Source of the DNA: Agrilactobacillus yilanensis | GTDB lineage: Bacteria; Bacillota; Bacilli; Lactobacillales; Lactobacillaceae | Length of the DNA: 64,000 nt | Reading direction: 5' to 3' | Assembly: GCF_003946725.1 (NCBI RefSeq) | Contig: NZ_RHOY01000003.1 | Coordinates: 124,001-188,000, forward strand | Notes under the pieces: model-generated | Databases searched by the model: none | What the model was told of the DNA's origin: nothing | What the model saw: only the letters and a program-made list of their open reading frames with translations | Translations under genes and position numbers: made by a program | Shown here: positions 1 to 7,378 of the stretch, one piece after another | How positions within the stretch are numbered: position 1 is the first letter of the stretch | Layout of the letters: each line of letters begins with the position of its first letter

Positions 1-308
1 CCATCTGGATTATAAATATCACAGATTAAGCGGGCAACTTTACCATGTTCTGAACCCCAAGGAAATACTAGAAAAGTAGATAAATCAGGATATAAAAGCA
101 TATCACTTTCTTCAATTCTAACAAAACCATCAATAGAGGAACCGTCGAACATAATTTTGTTTGCAAGTACTTTTTCTAATTGATCCACTGGAACTTCAAC
201 ATTTTTGATAATACCATTGATATCCGTAAACATTAACCGTAAGAATTGAACATTTTCCTTAACAACAGTTTCACGGATTTCATCTGCAGTGATCGTTTTT
301 CTGGCCAT
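1..308 (-). CDS. glnA: Glutamine synthetase, N-terminal part (cut by window edge)
   Basis: Makes glutamine from glutamate, ammonia and ATP in the cytoplasm. About 102 N-terminal residues are visible, beginning [15 protein letters not shown] and including FTDINGI and the [10 protein letters not shown] segment typical of the GlnA beta-grasp domain. The start at 308 has a good ribosome binding site (GGAG, 9 nt upstream). It follows glnR by 37 nt on the same strand, the standard glnRA operon, so it should be controlled by the two GlnR boxes ahead of glnR. The catalytic domain lies outside the window. Confidence 0.97.
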   Translation of the reverse strand, partial: MARKTITADEIRETVVKENVQFLRLMFTDINGIIKNVEVPVDQLEKVLANKIMFDGSSIDGFVRIEESDMLLYPDLSTFLVFPWGSEHGKVARLICDIYNPD

Positions 309-345
309 TAATATCTATCTCCTTTATGCACTTCATACAAAACGC

Positions 346-738
346 CTAGAGTGATTTTTTATGAAAGAAACCAGGGATGTCAGGTCCTTCAAAACCACCT
401 GTTTGTAGTAATTCTTCCCTTAAAATGCGCCGAACATCATCATCCGTAAGTTCATGGGACGCCCCCTGAATACTTGTTAATTTGGACTTACGTTTCTGCT
501 CTTCAAAAGCATACCTGATACCAGCAATATTCATCCCATCAGCTAGATAATCTTTGATCTCCAATAATCGGTCAATATCGTTTAGTGAAAACATCCGTTG
601 ATTGCCCTCATTGCGATGGGGATGAATCAAGTCTTGATCCTCATAATAACGAATTTGCCGAGCGCTTAAATCGGTCAATTTCATGGCCGTACCAATTGGG
701 AGAACTGCCAGCGTTCGCCGTAATTCTTTTTCCTTCAT
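346..738 (-). CDS. glnR: MerR-family nitrogen regulator GlnR
   Basis: Represses glnRA and other nitrogen genes when glutamine is plentiful, in response to feedback-inhibited glutamine synthetase. The 130-residue protein has a MerR-type winged helix (LSARQIRYYEDQDLI, about residues 21-35) and the short C-terminal tail expected for GlnR. I chose the ATG at 738, which follows AGAGGAGG, over an in-frame start further upstream that would run through the promoter. It is the first gene of the glnRA operon and is autoregulated through the operators at 754-770 and 803-819. Confidence 0.97.
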   Translation of the reverse strand: MKEKELRRTLAVLPIGTAMKLTDLSARQIRYYEDQDLIHPHRNEGNQRMFSLNDIDRLLEIKDYLADGMNIAGIRYAFEEQKRKSKLTSIQGASHELTDDDVRRILREELLQTGGFEGPDIPGFFHKKSL

Positions 739-753
739 AATTAACCTCCTCTC

Positions 754-770
754 TGTTACGAAACCTATCA
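754..770 (-). promoter_or_regulatory. GlnR box 2 (promoter-proximal)
   Basis: On the minus strand this reads TGATAGGTTTCGTAACA. It matches the GlnR consensus TGTNAN7TNACA except for one base in the left half-site. It overlaps the -10 hexamer and probable transcription start, where binding would block RNA polymerase. Confidence 0.8.
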
Positions 771-795
771 TACCAATTCAAGTTTTCTCTGTCAA
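767..795 (-). promoter_or_regulatory. glnRA promoter
   Basis: On the minus strand there is a consensus -35 TTGACA (790-795), a 17-nt spacer and a -10 TATGAT (767-772). It sits between two GlnR boxes, as in the Bacillus glnRA promoter. Confidence 0.9.
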
Positions 796-802
796 TAAAA
801 AG

Positions 803-819
803 TGTTAGGTTTTATGACA
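803..819 (-). promoter_or_regulatory. GlnR box 1 (upstream)
   Basis: On the minus strand TGTCATAAAACCTAACA matches TGTNAN7TNACA at every fixed position. It lies just upstream of the -35 hexamer and immediately next to the miaA stop codon (820-822). Confidence 0.88.
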
Positions 820-1743
820 TTAATTTAACCATTGTGTCACGAGATCCGAAACCTTGTCGTACCAAAGATCGTCTGCAAATGGATCGAACCAATTCACCGT
901 TAATTGGTTTCTAAAATACGTTAATTGCCGTTTTGCAAAATGTCGAGAGTTCCGTTTAATCAATTCAATGGCCTCTGGTAATGTTATTTCATTATCAAAA
1001 TACATAAAAAGCTCTTTATAGCCAATCCCCCGACTGGCTTGAGGGCTGGAATCCCGTCGATCATAGAGCCAGCGGGCTTCAGCTTCCAATCCTTGTTTTA
1101 AAAATTGATCCACGCGCTGATTAATTCGATCATAGAGTAATGCGCGATTTGTATTTAGACCAATTATTAAACAATCTAAATTTGGCTCATTTTGAGTCTG
1201 TTCTGAAAACAGCTGATCCGTCTCATTAATAACTTCCAACGCTCGAATAATTCGGCGTGGATTATGCACCGATATTTTAGCAGCACTATTAGGATCCAGC
1301 TGTTTTAAACGTTGCCAAGCAGCTTCAGGCCCTACTTCTTCATAATAGTCTGTCCACTTTTGTCTATTTTTAAGCGCAACATCTGAATCCAGATGATCGC
1401 CTAAATTCAAATTGGCGCTGAGGGCATTCAAATAAAAGCCTGTGCCACCGGCAATAATCGGTAGCACTTTTCGGTCTGTCATTGCCGTAATCAACTGATT
1501 GGCCTGTGTCTTAAAATCATAAACCGTGTAACGTTGTGTCACATCACAGTTATTAATTAAATAATGTGGTACCCCCGCCATTTCTTCAGGAGTTACTTTC
1601 GCCGTTCCAATATCTAAATGTCGATAAATCTGCATTGAATCCCCGGAGATGACCTCTCCGCCGAATTGTTTGGCCAGACGAATACTTAACGCGGTTTTAC
1701 CAACTGCGGTCGGTCCAGCGATCATTAATACTTTAGATTTCAT
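820..1743 (-). CDS. miaA: tRNA dimethylallyltransferase
   Basis: Transfers a dimethylallyl group to N6 of A37 in tRNAs that read codons beginning with U. The 307-residue protein has the P-loop GPTAVGKTALS (residues 10-20), the SGDSMQIYRHLDIGTAK motif and the tRNA-binding region near SRGIGYKEL, and is of normal length. The ribosome binding site (GGGG) is weak. Its stop codon abuts a GlnR operator, so no separate terminator lies between it and glnRA, and some read-through is possible. Confidence 0.97.
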   Translation of the reverse strand: MKSKVLMIAGPTAVGKTALSIRLAKQFGGEVISGDSMQIYRHLDIGTAKVTPEEMAGVPHYLINNCDVTQRYTVYDFKTQANQLITAMTDRKVLPIIAGGTGFYLNALSANLNLGDHLDSDVALKNRQKWTDYYEEVGPEAAWQRLKQLDPNSAAKISVHNPRRIIRALEVINETDQLFSEQTQNEPNLDCLIIGLNTNRALLYDRINQRVDQFLKQGLEAEARWLYDRRDSSPQASRGIGYKELFMYFDNEITLPEAIELIKRNSRHFAKRQLTYFRNQLTVNWFDPFADDLWYDKVSDLVTQWLN

Positions 1744-1828
1744 AATTTTTACCCCAATTAACGATAATAATGGTAAATTCTGTTAAAATAAGTGATAATA
1801 GACTATAAACATATAGGAGGTTTAGGAT

Positions 1829-2008
1829 ATGGCAAATAAATTTGTTTCTGGCGTCGTTGTTGGCGCCTTAGCAACCGTTGGTTCAATTTGCGGTGCAGTC
1901 CTGGCATTCAAAAAGACAGTTATCGAACCCGAAGAAGCATTTAACGAAAAGGTAGAAGAAAACCGTCGTAAGGCCAACCGCAAACAACATGCCGCACATC
2001 AAGGCTAA
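1829..2008 (+). CDS. DUF3042 small membrane-anchored protein
   Basis: A 59-residue protein beginning MANKFVSGVVVGALATVGS, with one hydrophobic segment (about residues 5-26) followed by a charged tail rich in Glu, Arg and Lys. It matches the DUF3042 family known from lactobacilli, which has no established function. The start has an AGGAGG site at 1815-1820. It is transcribed away from miaA and ends in a hairpin shared with the converging rhodanese gene. Confidence 0.85.
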   Translation: MANKFVSGVVVGALATVGSICGAVLAFKKTVIEPEEAFNEKVEENRRKANRKQHAAHQG

Positions 2009-2021
2009 TATGTTCCAAATT

Positions 2022-2066
2022 AATAGAGGCTAAGTCAAAACAGCTGTTTTGAACCTAGCCTCTATT
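2022..2066. terminator. Bidirectional terminator
   Basis: A long inverted repeat: AATAGAGGCTA (2022-2032) pairs with TAGCCTCTATT (2056-2066), and the inner palindrome CAAAACAGCTGTTTTG extends the stem. It lies between the converging DUF3042 and rhodanese genes. Confidence 0.85.
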
Positions 2067-2087
2067 TATTTTGCCATAGTCATTCAA

Positions 2088-2507
2088 TCAATAGTTTGAT
2101 TTCTTTTTCTTAGTTTTACCTTGCCAACTACGATAGCCATCATTTAACCAATTTACTTTTTCAAATCCGGCTTTACGAAGTTTTAAGGTTGCTCGGATAC
2201 TAATATTTTGACCATCGTCATAAACATAGACTGGTAAATCTTTGCGTAATTCACCGATCCGCTGTTTTAAAGTGGTATAAGGCAAGCTACGAGCGCCTAA
2301 AATATGACCCGCATCAAAATCCTTTTTTTCACGGAGATCAATTAATTGTGCTTTACGCATCGTACTTTCAAAGTCAGCTTCTGAAAGACCTGCTTTTAAT
2401 TGCTTCGCTCTTAGCCAATAGTATAACCAGTTACCACCAAAACCTAAAATAACCGCTAGTAAAACGATATTAATCATCCAAAAACCTGAAATTGCACCAA
2501 AAAACAA
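2088..2507 (-). CDS. Membrane-anchored rhodanese-like protein (YqhL type)
   Basis: An N-terminal membrane helix (ISGFWMINIVLLAVILGF region) is followed by a single rhodanese domain (LIDLREKKDFDAGHILGARS, then VYVYDDGQNISIRAT). The usual active-site cysteine of the CxxxxR loop is replaced here by Asp (YDDGQNISIR), so sulfurtransferase activity is doubtful. The best start is TTG at 2507, 7 nt after GGAGG; an in-frame GTG at 2525 has no good site. It follows glcK directly, as the last gene of the operon. The role is unknown. Confidence 0.8.
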   Translation of the reverse strand: MFFGAISGFWMINIVLLAVILGFGGNWLYYWLRAKQLKAGLSEADFESTMRKAQLIDLREKKDFDAGHILGARSLPYTTLKQRIGELRKDLPVYVYDDGQNISIRATLKLRKAGFEKVNWLNDGYRSWQGKTKKKKSNY

Positions 2508-2531
2508 ATATTCCGCCTCCAACACTTTTTA

Positions 2532-3506
2532 TTACTTAGATGCCATTACATTTTTTGCCAGCCAAGCAGCTCCAATTACCCCAGCTTCATTACCTAGAGT
2601 TGCTAAGCGAACTTGCGTTGTTTCACGTACATTAGGAAAAACGTTTTCTTTGAAGACTTTTGTAACCCGTTGCAATAAGAAGTCTCCGGCTGCTGAAACG
2701 CCACCGCCAATAACGATATAGGCTGGATTCAATAAGTTAGCCACATTCGCTAAAGAAATCCCTAGATAATTAGTGACACGATCGACAACCATAATTGCCA
2801 ATGGGTCGTTAACTTTGGCCAAATCAAATACAATTTTAGCAGAAATTTCGTCCCCGTCATCTAAGCTGCGTTTTAGTTGGGAATCGCCAGAATATTCTTC
2901 AGCCATATCCCGAGCAACCCGGACAATCCCAGTTGCGGACGCAATTGTTTCTAAACAACCGTGCTTACCGCAAGTACACAAATAACCGCCTGGTTGCGCT
3001 GTCATATGACCGATCTCACCACCAGAACCTGCGATACCGTGGATTAATTGACCGTTGGAAATTAAACCGCCACCAACACCGGTGCCCAAAGTGATAAAGG
3101 CAACTTCATCTTCGTTTTCACCAGCGCCTTTCCAGCGTTCACCTAATGCAGCCACATTGGCGTCATTATCAATCGTAAAGGCCATTCCTGTACCAGCTTC
3201 AATATCTCTTTTAACATATTGCAATGTTTTCCAATTTAAGTTAAAAGCACCGATAACTGTCCCTGCTTTTAAATCAACAGAGCCTGGAGAACCCATACCA
3301 ATACCAGCAAATTGATCCGCTGTCATTTGATAAAGTTTTAAATGATGATTAATAGAGTCAATAATATCTGGTACAATATGTGCCCCATCATCTAAAATAT
3401 TTGTGTCAATGCTCCAACGTTGTTGAACTTCACCGTTGTTCGTTAAAATTGCAAACTTAATTGTTGTCCCGCCTAGGTCAACACCAATAAGTTTTTTTTC
3501 AGCCAT
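2532..3506 (-). CDS. glcK: Glucokinase (ROK family)
   Basis: Phosphorylates glucose with ATP to glucose-6-phosphate in the cytoplasm. The 324-residue protein has the N-terminal phosphate loop GVDLGGTTIKF, the ROK signature and the zinc motif CTCGKHGCLE, in the usual order and length. The start at 3506 (MAEKKLIGVD) is preceded by GGGAG. It belongs to the 5-FCL/rhomboid/yqgQ/glcK group, the same order as Bacillus yqgN-gluP-yqgQ-glcK. Confidence 0.96.
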   Translation of the reverse strand: MAEKKLIGVDLGGTTIKFAILTNNGEVQQRWSIDTNILDDGAHIVPDIIDSINHHLKLYQMTADQFAGIGMGSPGSVDLKAGTVIGAFNLNWKTLQYVKRDIEAGTGMAFTIDNDANVAALGERWKGAGENEDEVAFITLGTGVGGGLISNGQLIHGIAGSGGEIGHMTAQPGGYLCTCGKHGCLETIASATGIVRVARDMAEEYSGDSQLKRSLDDGDEISAKIVFDLAKVNDPLAIMVVDRVTNYLGISLANVANLLNPAYIVIGGGVSAAGDFLLQRVTKVFKENVFPNVRETTQVRLATLGNEAGVIGAAWLAKNVMASK

Positions 3507-3531
3507 AAAAATAATTACTCCCTTCGATTTC

Positions 3532-3756
3532 TTAAAGTTGCTCGTCTGTTTTTGCTTGTTCATACCGATGTTCGCGTTTTAATACAAGAGCAGCCGTTTG
3601 AAAAACTTTATCTTCAATTAATCGTGCATCATGAATTCGGATCAATTCTTCATGCATCAATTCAATATCCCAAAGTCGCTTACCCAAATGTACAAAAATA
3701 CCATAACCTTTTAAAAGTTGCTGAACATCATATAAAGTTCTAATGTTTTCATCCAT
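3532..3756 (-). CDS. yqgQ: YqgQ family protein (DUF910)
   Basis: A 74-residue, largely helical acidic protein, MDENIRTLYDVQQLLKGYG..., matching the YqgQ family of Firmicutes (possible nucleic-acid binding; function unproven). Its ATG overlaps the end of the rhomboid gene by 8 nt, which points to translational coupling, and glcK starts 25 nt downstream. This arrangement is conserved in Bacillus. Confidence 0.9.
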   Translation of the reverse strand: MDENIRTLYDVQQLLKGYGIFVHLGKRLWDIELMHEELIRIHDARLIEDKVFQTAALVLKREHRYEQAKTDEQL

Positions 3757-4432
3757 TTAAACCAATCCAATACAAAACGATACTTAATAATAATACCAGA
3801 ATAATCGCTAAAATTTGATAAATTTTTGAGATATTTCCGAAACGTTTGGGGACCCCTAGACAAAAGGCGATCAATACACCGCCAATAAAGCCACCAATAT
3901 GGCCCCAAATATCAATATTATTAGCAAAAAGATCAAAAACTAAATTAACTAAGACTAATACGCCGAATTGCTTAGCTACAGTTTGGATAAAAGGATTGTG
4001 CTTAAAAGATAACCCTAGCATGATAAATGCGCCAAACAAGCCAAATAATGCGGTACTGGCCCCGGCAGAAACGCTGTTGTCGCTGCCAAAAGCAAAACTT
4101 GCTAAATTTCCAAAAATACCGCTAAGGATAAAAATTACTAAAAAGCGGGTATGACCAAAAATATGTTCAATTTGCGTGCCCACATAATAGATCATGACGC
4201 CGTTCACGGCAATATGCAAAAATCCAACATGTAAAAATATCGGTGTTATCAAACGCCACCAATCGCCTTGGGCCACTAAATAATTTACCTTGGCACCATA
4301 GCGTACTAAAACACTGATGTTTTGACTGCCACCACTAAATACTTCAAGGATAAACATCACAACTGCCAGACCTAACATTGTCCAAGTCATAAACGCGGTA
4401 TTGTCTATCCGTCGAAGTCGATTTTGAATCAT
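3749..4432 (-). CDS. gluP: Rhomboid family intramembrane serine protease
   Basis: Cleaves membrane proteins inside the bilayer. The 227-residue protein has about six membrane helices, a catalytic serine in SAGASTALFGLFGA (about residues 120-133) and the partner histidine in GHIGGFIGG (about residues 177-185). It lacks the N-terminal soluble domain and C-terminal TPR region of Bacillus GluP, so it is the compact form. The start at 4432 follows AAAGGGG and lies 12 nt from the end of the 5-FCL gene, in one operon. Confidence 0.93.
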   Translation of the reverse strand: MIQNRLRRIDNTAFMTWTMLGLAVVMFILEVFSGGSQNISVLVRYGAKVNYLVAQGDWWRLITPIFLHVGFLHIAVNGVMIYYVGTQIEHIFGHTRFLVIFILSGIFGNLASFAFGSDNSVSAGASTALFGLFGAFIMLGLSFKHNPFIQTVAKQFGVLVLVNLVFDLFANNIDIWGHIGGFIGGVLIAFCLGVPKRFGNISKIYQILAIILVLLLSIVLYWIGLNG

Positions 4433-4444
4433 ACTAAATCCCCT

Positions 4445-4999
4445 TTATCCATGCGCAATTAACAAATCTTCCACCGGTACATCTAACATAGAAACCGGCC
4501 ACTGTGGCGCATCATAGAGCATTGGTGACAGCACCAATGCCGTTGTTTTAGGTTGATACCGATTTAAATACCGATCATAATAGCCCGCACCAAAGCCAAT
4601 GCGATAATGGCCATCTTTTGAAAAGGCAATACCTGGAACGATTACTAAATCCGGTGGATCTAAACGGGCAGTTTCATCCATTTTAGGTTCCAAAATACCA
4701 AATGAACTCTTTTCTAAATCCGTTTCTTTTTCAGGATAAGGCAAAAATGTCATTTGATAATCCGGTAACGTTCTAGGTACATAAACCTTCTTACCTAAGT
4801 TTTGAATCGCTTTAATCAAAGGTTTTGTATTAAATTCAATGGCTTGTCCAATCACAATACCAATTGTTTCGGCATTTTGAAAACTCGCTAACTGGTAAAG
4901 CGCCTTAGTTAGCTGTGCTTCTTCTGTTACCTTTTGATCTGTCTTTGAAAATTCAACTAGTCGATCAATTTGCTGCTTACGAAAAGTGACTTTATCCAT
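4445..4999 (-). CDS. 5-formyltetrahydrofolate cyclo-ligase
   Basis: Converts 5-formyl-THF to 5,10-methenyl-THF with ATP, salvaging folate in the cytoplasm. The 184-residue protein ends with the family signature in YRIGFGAGYYDRYL, and has the N-terminal basic ATP-contact segment (VTFRKQQI). It is the first gene of the operon with the rhomboid, yqgQ and glcK; the start at 4999 follows TAGGGGG. Confidence 0.95.
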   Translation of the reverse strand: MDKVTFRKQQIDRLVEFSKTDQKVTEEAQLTKALYQLASFQNAETIGIVIGQAIEFNTKPLIKAIQNLGKKVYVPRTLPDYQMTFLPYPEKETDLEKSSFGILEPKMDETARLDPPDLVIVPGIAFSKDGHYRIGFGAGYYDRYLNRYQPKTTALVLSPMLYDAPQWPVSMLDVPVEDLLIAHG

Positions 5000-5077
5000 T
5001 AGGTACCCCCTAAGAAAGTTAAGACTATCATACCATGTTTACATTTAATAACCTAAGTTATTCCGTAATTTCATACC

Positions 5078-7189
5078 CTAATCCGAAGTGGTATCCGAAC
5101 TATCTGTTGATCCAAAATAATCTTGAATCATTTCCTGGGCCATATTTAGATTATAATGGGCTGTTGCGGATTCAGATAAGTTAGGGAAAACAATGGCAAC
5201 GGCAATTTCTGGATCACTGGATGGTGCATAACCTACAAAACTTGAGGTAATTGTACTCGTCAAACTGTCCCCGTCGCTATAAAAAGATTGGGCCGTCCCA
5301 GTTTTACCGGAAACAGACGGTGAAATATCCTTTAATGTATGGGCCGTCCCCCAAGCATTACTACCATGAACAACGTTATAAAATCCTTGTTTTACAACAG
5401 CAAGCTCTGAAGAAGTAAAACCGACTCTGTTCAAAACTGTTGGGCTTGTGTTGGTTACAGATTTATTGGCATTCCCATTGTTATCGCTGCTTTCAACGGA
5501 TTCCACCAAATAAGGTTTCATTCGATAACCGCCGTTAGCAATGGTTGAAACATATTGTGCCATTTGAATTAACGTATAGGCGTCATAGTTCCCATAGGAT
5601 AAATCCAGTGCTGAACCTACTTTTAACAGACCTGATTCATTTAATGTACTACCTTCATACCCGGACAATTCTCCAGGAATATCAATGCCGGTTTTAACCC
5701 CTAAGCCAAACTGATTAAAGTAACCCCGTAATTTTGTAAAGATATCGTCGTCCATATGAATATACGAATTGGCAATATAATCCGCATTCCCTTCTTTTAG
5801 GGCTAAGCGCATCATATAGATATTTGAAGAAACTTCTAACGCCGTTACGGCATTCATGCTGCTAAACGTTCCTACTGGATAAACAGATTTTTTGACAGGT
5901 GTACTTGGCAAATAAATCGCATCATCTGACTGGACATTGTTGGTTGGCGAGATAACCCCATCCATCATCGCCCCTAAAACTGTCGCCCCTTTGACAGAAG
6001 AACCCATAACAAAAGTCCGGTTAATCGTACCTAATGCGTCATCGGTTGTCTTCCCTGTTTTAGGATCGTTATAAACGCCGGCTAGCGCTAATACTGCACC
6101 TGTTTTTGGATTCATAGCTACAGCATAAGCCCCATCGGAATAAGAAGCATCCCCAGCTGCCACTGCGGCAGAGAACTGCGTCTTTAAAGCCGCCTCAACT
6201 TTTGCTTGGTAGTCGGAATCTACGGTTAGTTTCAAATCATCACCTTTAGAGCCAGCATAAATCTGATTAGATTTTAAGACTTTATTGTTTGACCCCACGG
6301 TTACTTCAGTCTGGGATTTAGTACCTTTTAAAATACCTTCATATTCTTGTTCTAAATAACTTGTACCCACACGATCATTTCGAGAATAGCCTTCAGCTAA
6401 CAAAGAATTGATCTGATCTTCTGGCAGACCTTGTTTTTCACTGGAAACACTGCCAATGATACTAGACATAGAATCCCCATTAGGATAAGCCCGCTCCCAA
6501 TCAGTCCCAATATTAACGCCTGGTAAATCTTCCAAATGTTCACTGACTTCAGCAACTTCTTTTGAAGACACATCTGAATTTTTGATAAATACCGTCGATA
6601 ATTGATAAGCGCCATTAATCGTTTTATAAATTGCCGCCTGCTGCTTTACTTTTTTGCTATAACTATGATCGGCCTTCATTACTTTAGCAACGGCCAATTT
6701 ATAAATGGCCGTATCTGATATTTTATCGCTATTACTATTATGTGTCGCCGCATTGGATAAAGAATTCATCACTTTTTCTAATCGCTTTGTATCGGATAAA
6801 TAGTAATCTGCTAAATCTCGCTCTGTCAGCTTACTGGTATCTACTGTAATATAATTGCTTAAGCGCTGGGCAACTTTTACCATATCAGAAGTTTTGACGT
6901 CCATTGATTTAGTATAGGCAATCGCACTATTGGCCTGATTGCCCACCATGACCCGGCCTTTGGAATCGTAGATCATCCCTCTAGGTACACTACCCTGGAT
7001 TACCGTTCGATCCGTACGATCAACTTCGGACTGAAAAGACGCCCCATGAATGATTTGCAAGTAGGCTAATTGTGCAACTAACGCCGCAAATAATAAAAAG
7101 ACGACGAAAAATAGTATATTTAAGCGAATTGGAATTTTAGAATTACTGGCTTGTCTTGAAGATTGTATTTGCTTTTTAAGATACTTCAA
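5078..7189 (-). CDS. Class B penicillin-binding protein (PBP2B-like transpeptidase)
   Basis: Cross-links peptidoglycan outside the membrane, probably at the septum. Of its 703 residues, one N-terminal helix (about 25-48) anchors the protein, followed by the dimerisation domain and the transpeptidase. The catalytic motifs are SSVK (near 395), SSN (near 450) and KTGT (near 628). The start is TTG at 7189, 8 nt after AGGAG. No PASTA domains are present. It is transcribed divergently from yfhO and is not in the division cluster, so it could be PBP2B or a paralogue. Confidence 0.9.
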   Translation of the reverse strand: MKYLKKQIQSSRQASNSKIPIRLNILFFVVFLLFAALVAQLAYLQIIHGASFQSEVDRTDRTVIQGSVPRGMIYDSKGRVMVGNQANSAIAYTKSMDVKTSDMVKVAQRLSNYITVDTSKLTERDLADYYLSDTKRLEKVMNSLSNAATHNSNSDKISDTAIYKLAVAKVMKADHSYSKKVKQQAAIYKTINGAYQLSTVFIKNSDVSSKEVAEVSEHLEDLPGVNIGTDWERAYPNGDSMSSIIGSVSSEKQGLPEDQINSLLAEGYSRNDRVGTSYLEQEYEGILKGTKSQTEVTVGSNNKVLKSNQIYAGSKGDDLKLTVDSDYQAKVEAALKTQFSAAVAAGDASYSDGAYAVAMNPKTGAVLALAGVYNDPKTGKTTDDALGTINRTFVMGSSVKGATVLGAMMDGVISPTNNVQSDDAIYLPSTPVKKSVYPVGTFSSMNAVTALEVSSNIYMMRLALKEGNADYIANSYIHMDDDIFTKLRGYFNQFGLGVKTGIDIPGELSGYEGSTLNESGLLKVGSALDLSYGNYDAYTLIQMAQYVSTIANGGYRMKPYLVESVESSDNNGNANKSVTNTSPTVLNRVGFTSSELAVVKQGFYNVVHGSNAWGTAHTLKDISPSVSGKTGTAQSFYSDGDSLTSTITSSFVGYAPSSDPEIAVAIVFPNLSESATAHYNLNMAQEMIQDYFGSTDSSDTTSD

Positions 7190-7378
7190 ATTGTTAAACT
7201 CCTAATTATTTCATTGTATAAAGATTGTGAACTGACTGCATTGGTTGTAAACTGTTATTTATTGTAATATAAAACTGTGATTTTGATAAGAGGGCTGCCT
7301 TAAAGTTATAGTTTTTTTAAAGGCCAGTCCCCAGCTTCTACAAAATCCAAAAATCATTAAACATTGAGGTAATTCACG
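7190..7378. other. Divergent intergenic region with a repeated decamer
   Basis: The region separates the divergent penicillin-binding protein and yfhO genes. TTGTGAACTG (7225-7234) recurs as TTGTAAACTG (7245-7254), exactly 20 bp apart, followed by a TAATAT -10 candidate for yfhO (7265-7270). A loose hairpin (about 7290-7330) lies nearer yfhO. A regulator binding on one DNA face is possible but unproven. Confidence 0.4.

Noticed and set aside
3711-3908. Small minus-strand frame across the rhomboid and yqgQ genes
   Set aside because: It is an alternative frame of two well-supported overlapping genes and has no own start signal.
6397-6615. Small minus-strand frame inside the penicillin-binding protein gene
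   Set aside because: A different frame of the same strand in a coding region, without start signals or similarity.
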